DNA of 64,000 nucleotides. Source: Caenorhabditis elegans (Eukaryota > Nematoda > Chromadorea > Rhabditida > Rhabditidae). A model generated the notes under the pieces. The model was not told where the DNA came from and searched no databases. It saw only the letters and a list, made by a program, of their open reading frames with translations. The position numbers were made by a program, and so were the translations under genes. Location of the stretch: contig NC_003283.11 in assembly GCF_000002985.6 (NCBI RefSeq), forward strand, positions 5,146,001 to 5,210,000. Direction: 5' to 3'. Every line of letters starts with the position of its first letter. The stretch's first letter is position 1. Shown piece after piece: positions 56,857-64,000 of this stretch.

Positions 56857-58480
56857 ATTTTTTGGAGAAAAAATCTCTAAATTGCCGGTTTTCGAATTTT
56901 TTAAAAATACGACAAGTCGAAAAGTTTTTCGATTTTTTTTTTTTTTTTAAATTCAATTTTTAAATAATTTCCAGCCATTTCTTTTCTTTTTAGAGAATAA
57001 ATTTCTCGTTTTTCGTTTTTTAAAATCTAAACTTTCTCGACAACACCCTTGGCAGCAACAAATATTTAAAACTACAGTACTCTTTAAAGGTGCACACCTT
57101 TTTGAATTTCACAAAAATTAGTCGCGTCGAGAGATACAGTAATTTTGAGGCAGGAATCGTAAAATTTTGCGAATTCTTTAAAAAGATTTTGTCAAGAAAT
57201 TCAAAAATTATTTAAATTGAAAAAACTATTGCAAACGTTACAAATAGGAAGCTAACATTGATTTTCAAAAAAAGAAAAATCGAAAATAGAAAAGAAATAC
57301 TAAACCACGGACTTCCGCCTAAAAACTTACAAAAAGCAAAAAAAAATATATCAAAACGAGGAAATGAGTTGTTCATGAAAAGTTATTCTTTTTTTTTTTT
57401 GAAGGTCGAATTACTCTCGAAACCTTTTCATTTTTCTCAGCTCATCTTAACACAATGATGACATAGGCGAAACGCATGTGTGTTTCACTTTCATCTTTAT
57501 TTCATCTCAAACTTTTTGACTCTTTCACTGACTTTGACTCCCACTCAGCTCAAATCAGTGGGAGCTCTGGGAGGAGAAGCCCCATGAAAATGATTTTTGA
57601 GAGGGTAAAGTGTGAGCGAATTTTGATGAATTGAGACCACTTACCACAAGGTTTTTGAGGTTTTTAACGCCCGTTGGGATATATAGGACAAAGAGATATT
57701 TTGTGTCAATAAGCACACTTATCTATACTTGAAAAGAAAGTTTATCTAGATTAGATCACGTATATAATTTTTTTTTAATGCAGAAGTTACAGGTAAAAAA
57801 CCACGACAAATTTTTGTTAAATGCGAAAAGGCGTGCGCCTTTAAAGAATGCATACTGTAATTTTAAACTTTTCGTATTTTTTTTCGATTTTTCAAAGATT
57901 TTCTTTCGACTTGTCTTTAAATTTAGGCGTTTAAACACAAACAAAATCAATGAAAGTTTCGAAAAGTGAAGTTACAGTACTATTTAAAGGCGCACACCGA
58001 TTTGCGTTCAAAACTCGGAAACTTAGGCGTCTAGATAATATAAACTAGCAAACTCCTCATGTATCCTGCAGCAGAACATTCAAGACCAGTTGCTGAAACA
58101 AAACGAATCTCACAGAGAACGTCTAGGTAGATATAAAATTGTTTTCCAGCGTCCATTCCTCCCACCCGAACTGCAGTTGTCAATGCCTGGCGTTTCTTCG
58201 GATCACACGCTCTCTCTCTCGTGCCCTCGCCGATCACCTGTGAACTGCACCGCCTGTTTTTATGTGCTCTTACCAGACTTTTTTAACAGTGAAAGATATT
58301 TGAAACCCGGAAATTTCTGCGGAAATCAAAATTTTGAAAAAAAAAACTAAATTTGAATTACGCGCGTATATCAGTGTTGCAATAGAGCGCACATGCATTT
58401 TCTATTTTTGCTGGGTTTTTTTCTAATTTAACATTATTTTTCCAGCTTTTTCTATAATTTTTAATGAATTATTTTCAGAA

Positions 58481-61400
58481 ATGGGTGATTTAAAAGACGA
58501 TCTGAAGTCGGCAGCAAGTTTATTAAAATCCGGTGAAAACGAAAAAGTTATAGAACTTCTTAATGTGAGTGGCGGCAAGAATTAACATTTTTTAAATTAA
58601 AAAATCACATTTTTCAGAAATACACAGAATCGTCAGATTATCGGGTGTTTTGTTTTATTGCACTGGCCTACTCGAATAATGCAGATTTCACGAATAGCTA
58701 TAAAATGTACCGAAAAGCTGTCGACATCGACGAATCCAATCCGATGGCGTGGAAAGGACTTTTCAAGTTGTTCGAAGTCGAATCATGCACCCCGCCTGAT
58801 CAGTTTTCTATTCGAATTTGTGAATTTATGCAAAACCAAGGGTAAATATATAAAAAATAAAGAATAAAATCACTTTTAATGCCAACAAAATTTCAGAGAA
58901 GAGAAAAAAGAACAAGCTGCTCAAGCTCGGCGGAGAATTTCTGTAGAATTGAAGTTGTGGCCGGAAATTCTCGAAAACTTTGATGTTCTGAATTTCAACA
59001 CAGATTCTCTGAATCTCCGGAAGATTATTCAAGATCTCAGTTCTACAGGCGAAACTGCGCAAATGCTCCTAGAAAAATCATTTCAAGCGCTGGAAAAATT
59101 GAATATGCTGGAAAACGATGAGAGCTCGATGATGGCTTATTGTAAATTCACAAAATCAATGGATTCAGTTATTCAGCTTGTTAATCAACACAAAGACGCT
59201 GTTAAAGACGATTGGGTGCAGAGAAAATTGCTCGAAAATTCGTGCAAAGAGTTTTTCGAAACGAAGAAATTCCCCGATTTTGTTAGACTCGTTTCATGTG
59301 CATCATCATCAACTATGGATGTTCTTACCGCGTTGAAGTAAGGATTGGTTCCGGGTTTATGCTTGTAGCTAACCCCAAAAATGTGCCGATTTTCATAATG
59401 CGAAAATCAAAAATCTCGGAAAATTTTTTTTAGACTCAAAATTTTCTGAAAACACCGAATTTCATAACGAAACTTCTTGAAAACTTCTCAAAAAAAAAAG
59501 TTATGACGGCTCAAAAAATGGCCTAAAATTAGTTAAAATTTGAAATTTGACCGACTTGTCAATGTCGCAGCGGCTGGAAACAATTTTTTTGTAATCACCG
59601 TCAAATGTTGAGTATACAATGTAATTATCATGCGTTTTCAACTCGATTTAGGTATTTTAAAGTTGATGGACGAAGAGATTTAAAAAAAAAAATTTTTTTT
59701 GCCAAATCTCTTTGTCCATTGACTTTAAAATACCTAAATCCAGTTGAAAACGCATGATAATTACATTGTATACTCAAAATTTGACGGTGATTAAAAAAAA
59801 AAAATGTTTCCAGCCGCTGCGACATTGACAAGTCGGTCAAATTTCAAATTTTAACTAATTTCAGGCCATTTTTTGAGCCGTCAAAATTTTTTCTTGAGAA
59901 GTTTTCAAGAAGTTTCCTTATGAAATTCGGCGTTTTCAGAATATTTTCAGTCAAATAAGGCAATAAAAAAATTCGACTACACCACCTTCACGTGGTGTCA
60001 GGCTGTCTCAATACAGTTTGATCTACACGCTCTTAACCATGCGAAATCAGATTAGATGCCTGCGTCTCTTCTCCCGCATTTTTCGAAGATCAAAGTGAAA
60101 TGGGACTTTCTGACTCCTTGTGCACCTTTAATTAGCGAAATAATGTGACATAAACGACCAGAGTATGCAATATAAAAGTAACCTACAATAATAAATAATA
60201 AAACCTAGAACTCTTCTATTAAATCCAAAGTCAATGAATTATTTTACAGAGAAAACGATATACCATCAGCACTTGAAGCATTGGAATGTGTAACAGATCA
60301 CTCAGTATATCCGGATTGTCTTCTGTACGTAGGATTGCTGGCGGAAGTTGAAAACTGGGAAGCTGTGGAGAAATTGTCCCGTTCGATCATGCAAATTCAG
60401 CCATCTTCTACCTGTGACGGATGGATTGCTAGAGCCGTTCTCGAGATTAATCCAGAATCCTTCGAAAAGCTGAATAATCTTGGAGCTCTACCAAATCCAG
60501 AGTTTGCAGTGGAAAACTTGAAATTAGCATTCTTTTCTGGAAATAATGAGAAAATCGATAAACTCTTAAGCCTGTATGAGGCTAACACTGAAATTGGCAT
60601 CATCTTACGACTTGTCAATGTGCTGCTCTCCAAGGAATCTGTTTCTCAGGAACATGTGGAACTTGCCGAGCAACTTTCAAAAGAATCCAGCCGAGAACTG
60701 GTGCTCGCCGCTGAAATTCGGCTCCGAGCGGGTCTCGACGCGAACACTCTACTAGTGAAAGCTGCCAAGCTGAATGTTCGGTGTAGCCGAGCATTCTTTC
60801 TTCTGGGCAACAGCATCGCGAAGAAAAATCTCACGAAAGCGAAATCTCTTCTCGAGCGGACAATTCAAATTCGGCCAGGAAACGAAGAGTACACACGGGC
60901 TCTATATGAAGTTCTCTCGATGAAAAATGCGTCAGCTGAAGCACGTGTGGAAGTTCTCAAAAGTTTTATGTCGACACGAAGAAGCCGACAAAAACCATTT
61001 TGGCTCGCCGATGCTCTTTCGACGTAAGATTCGGCCCAATTTTGGCCCAAAAAGCCCGAACTTCATAACCAGGACTATGAAAAATGTCTAAAAAAAAGGC
61101 AAAAAAAAAGCTAAAATCTGAAATTTTGCCAATTTTTGCGTGTTGCAGCCATCGAAAGTTGATTTTTTTTTTAGATTATTGTTTTATTCTACATATTGTA
61201 TTATATTTTCACAAAGTTTTGGCATTCGTTTTTTTAACGGCGCACGGAGGAATTTTGATGGGTCTCGGCGCGAAAAAAAGTTTATGGTAATTACTTTCAA
61301 GAACTTTTCAATAAAATTACTTTCGTTTTTAGTGAATTTCGACGTTTTCTTTATCAATTTTCTGTTAAAAATTACGTTTTTGGAATTTTCGAGGCTGATT

Positions 61401-63193
61401 TTAAACTATTTTTAACAGAAAAATTAGTTTAAAATCACCTTTAAAAATTCCAAAAACGAATTTTTTAACAGAAAATTGATAAAGAAAACGTCGAAATTCA
61501 CTAAAAACGAAGTAATTTTATTGAAAAATTCATAAAAATAATCATAAACTTTTTTTCGCGCCGAGACCCTTCTAAATTAATCCGTGTGCCTTTAAGTAAG
61601 CCTGTCAGAATTTTGGTAATGTAAAATATATTATACGACAATAATCTGATAAAAATCAATGCCCGGCCGCTGGACGTTGACAAAATTCCTGATTTTAGCA
61701 AAAATAAGGCCGTTTTTCGAGATTTTAGATCAATTTTTGAAAATTTTCGTTTTGAAGAATTCGGTTTTTGGATCATTTTACCATAATCCACCTATAAATT
61801 TGCATGTTCTTTTTTTCAGAATTTATCTGGAAATGAACAATATTTCCGACGCCATCGACGAACTTCAACAAATGGTCCGTCTCCACAAGGAAAATAAATC
61901 AGTTTGGGCTCGTCTTGCGGATGCATACACACGAAAAGGCCATCTTCGGGCCGCCGTGAGCTCGTACGCTGAACTCGCTGATATGGATGGGTGCCATGAA
62001 TTTACTATTTCGGTTGGGAATATTACAACAATATCACGTGGTGTCGAAGTGTCTCATTTCGGGATCTACGTAGATCTACGAGAATTGCGCGAATTTAGAC
62101 GCAAACTTCTCAACTGATTTCGCATAGTTAAAAGTGGCGTGGTCGAATTTTTTAAATTGCTTTATTAGACTCAAAATTTTCTGGAAACACCGAATTTTAG
62201 AATGAAACTTTTTGAAAACTTCTCAAAAAAAAAGTTATGACGGCTCAAAAAATGGCCTAAAATTAGTTAAAATTTGAAATTTGACTTGTCAGCGACTGGA
62301 AACTAATTTTTTTTGAAATTACCGTTAAATTTTGAGTATAAAATGTAATTATCTTGTGTTTAAACTTCATTTAGGTATTTTAAAGTCGATAGACGGCGAG
62401 ATTTGATTTAAAAAAAGTTAAAAATCTCGCTGTCCATCAACTTTAAAATACCTAAATAAAGTTAAAAACGCAAGATAATTGACATGTATACTTAAAATTT
62501 GACAGGGATTTCAAAAAAAAAATTATTTCCAGCCGCTGCGACATTGTCAAGTCGGTCAAATTTCAAATTTTAACTAATTTTAGGCCATTTTTTGAGCCGT
62601 CATAACTTTTTTTCTGAGAAGATTTCAAGAAGTTTCATTATAAAATTCGATGTTTTCAGACAGTTTTAAGTCTAATAAAGCAATTTTAAAAAAATCGACT
62701 ACACCACTTTTAACCATGCGAAATCAGTTAAGATGTCTGTGTCTAAATTCCCGCAATTCTTGTAGATCTACGTAGATCAAACCGAAATGAGACAGAAGGA
62801 CACCACATGCGAGATTAGTCAAAAATTGGAAAAAACGACTAATTTCAGATCACACGAGTTCTGATCCAGCTGCGAGAATACGATGAAGCCCTCGAAAAAC
62901 TCGCCGAGTTCCGTCAAAGAATTGCCGAACAGAATCTGGAGTGTTGTTCAGAGACTTCAATCGTGCTAGACTTTACTGAAGCTGAAATTCGACTAAATCT
63001 ACATGAAACCACAAATGGAGAGCACAAATTTGTACATCTGAAAGAGGCTTTAAGGCTTCTGACACGTTGTATTGATGAAGAAGGAAGCTCAAAGTATTCG
63101 ATTGTTTTTAAGCATCTTGGAGATGTACTTTTAACAATTTCAAAGTATGCAGAAAGAGTTATTCCTTTATTTGAAATTGAGGAAAAATGGAAG
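58481..63193 (+). CDS. TPR-repeat protein, probable Ski3/TTC37 orthologue (5' part)
   Basis: Six exons join in frame: 58481-58564, 58618-58841, 58897-59337, 60250-61023, 61820-62012 and 62849-63193. The last ends in phase at a good donor (AAG/GTAATT), so the gene continues past the window; 687 residues are seen. It starts MGDLKDDLKSAASLLKSGEN after an acceptor two bases before the ATG, a likely trans-splice site. Tetratricopeptide motifs are visible, e.g. FTNSYKMYRKAVDIDESNPM and AWKGLFKLFE, LGNSIAKKNLTKAKSLLERT, RLADAYTRKGHLRAAVSSYA and LREYDEALEKL. The N-terminal order resembles Ski3/TTC37, the scaffold that links the Ski2 helicase to the RNA exosome in cytoplasmic RNA decay. The end of exon 5 (donor GTTGGG) is the least certain junction. 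Confidence 0.72.
59433..59952. repeat. 520-bp palindrome in TPR-gene intron 3
   Basis: Left arm from GACTCAAAATTTTCTGAAAA and right arm ending GAATATTTTCAGTC are complementary through almost the whole length, with the centre near 59693. The neighbouring bases to about 60120 contain CACGTGGTGTCAGGCTGTCT-type sequence of the same family. A close relative lies in intron 5. Confidence 0.85.
61145..61675. repeat. Palindrome in TPR-gene intron 4
   Basis: Arms carry GGTCTCGGCGCGAAAAAAAG (61261) and its inverse TTTTTTTCGCGCCGAGACCC (about 61550-61569). The well-paired core is 61241-61590, with weaker pairing outside it. Confidence 0.8.
62036..62811. repeat. About 775-bp palindrome in TPR-gene intron 5
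   Basis: Ends CACGTGGTGTCGAAGTGTCT and, inverted, CCGAAATGAGACAGAAGGAC. The inner 62168-62672 is the same sequence family as the intron 3 palindrome, including ATGACGGCTCAAAAAATGGC and its inverse. Placement entirely within the intron supports the exon 5 boundary before it. Confidence 0.85.
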
Positions 63194-64000
63194 GTAATTG
63201 GTTTTTTAAACTTATTTAAAGATGGAGTCGTAAAAAATGGAAAAATTTTCGATTTTTCGATTCTCCGGAAAATAGAAATATCGAAAAATTGTTCAGAAAA
63301 TTAACCATAGATTTTATTTTTTAAATCTAATTTTGCTTATATTGATAAGAAAAAAACATAAAAATTTATTCTAAAAAGAAGAATAATGGCCAAAATATTA
63401 ATCTAGTTTTTGAAAAATCGAAAACACGATAAAATCAATTTTTTTTCGATTTTCAAAAAATCAGGCAAAATAATTTTGTACCAAAAAAATCCTAAAAATA
63501 AAAAAATTTGATGCTAGATATTATTTTTAATGTAATTTTCTCAAGAAATGTTGCTAAATGTATTTTAAATATAATTATGGCGTCACAACTGTATTAAAAT
63601 ACATGTTTTTTTATGTATTTATACAGTTGTGGCGTAATTTTTCAAAACTTTTTTAAATTTTCGGCACTACTGGATTTTTTAAATTTTTTTTGGCCCCAAA
63701 AAATCAATTTTTCGTCAAAATAGCAAAAAATCGAATAAAAAGCTCAGAAAATTAACTTTAAAATATTTTTTTATTTAATTTTATTAAAAATTGATGAAAA
63801 AAAAATACCCTAAAATGCTGAGCTAATTTTTTAAAGATATTTTGAGCCACTAGTTTTTGTGAAAACATCGCCTGAAAGCAATTTCAAATCTAATTTTCTC
63901 TGGTTTAATCTTTTTTTATCAACAAAAAAAAGCCAAAAAAAATTGTATGCTTGTATTTAATTTAAAAAAACAGTGAAAAGGTAACAAATCGTTTTTTTTA
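63194..64000. other. Start of a long intron, AT-rich
   Basis: Follows the last visible TPR exon to the window end. It has inverted words such as TGGCGTCACAACTGTA and TACAGTTGTGGCGT (about 63579-63633). No exon was recognised. Confidence 0.5.

Larger units (their letters stand above)
52328..58478. other. Gene-poor, repeat-rich intergenic region
   Basis: About 6 kb without a gene I can support. It contains a C-rich run at 54176-54185, a degenerate array of GGCGGGAATTCAAATTTTT-like words (about 54890-55420), a 500-bp palindrome (56351-56856) and several copies of the GTGCACCTTTAAAGAGTACTG repeat (near 56620, 57075, 57833, 57974). Short open frames here overlap repeats and lack gene-like neighbours. 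Confidence 0.5.

Overview
The window is AT-rich nematode DNA of Caenorhabditis type. The evidence is short 42-60 bp introns with TTTTCAG acceptors, several nematode-specific serpentine chemoreceptor genes, a cluster of abu/pqn Gln/Cys-rich secreted protein genes, worm-type UDP-glycosyltransferases, and palindromic repeats typical of Caenorhabditis intergenic DNA. The layout resembles the C. elegans chromosome V region carrying abu-6/7/8, pqn-5 and ugt genes; that placement is from memory and was not checked. All exon joins were worked out by hand from frame, splice sites and comparison between paralogues in the window.

Layout. 0.2-0.5 kb: small secreted acidic protein (-). 0.86-4.66 kb: non-autonomous Ty3-like LTR element (-) with a CTTCT target duplication, itself split by a hAT-like element (3012-4122, 8-bp target duplication). 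5.2-7.0 kb: intact srh receptor (+). 8.1-9.5 and 10.7-11.8 kb: two tandem srx receptors (-). 12.6-18.8 kb: three abu/pqn genes; the first two form a nearly identical tail-to-tail inverted repeat. 19.7-21.8 kb: srw receptor (+) plus a duplicated fragment of its last exon. 22.4-23.7 and 25.0-26.9 kb: paired SRT-like receptors (-). 29.1-31.3 kb: intact UGT (-). 32.4-46.5 kb: a second UGT whose fourth exon is split by an 11.5 kb BEL/Pao LTR element and whose last exon is frameshifted. 47.1-48.6 kb: fourth abu/pqn gene (-). 50.1-52.3 kb: secreted Lys/Cys-rich protein (-). 52.3-58.5 kb: gene-poor, repeat-rich. 58.5 kb to the end: 5' half of a TPR-repeat protein, probably the Ski3/TTC37 orthologue (+), with palindromic elements in its introns.

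The most unusual part is the BEL/Pao element at 33696-45238. It has near-identical 574-bp LTRs, a TCAAC target duplication and an intact gag. Its pol is deleted but still open and carries an Asn in place of the catalytic Asp of the protease. The roughly 5.8 kb leader holds a predicted four-exon accessory gene and, just before gag, six tandem hairpin units in which one stem shows a paired, compensatory-looking change. Host genes here are mostly fast-evolving, environment-facing families (chemoreceptors, detoxification UGTs, pharyngeal-cuticle type abu/pqn proteins), as expected for an autosome arm; the TPR gene is the one likely housekeeping gene.
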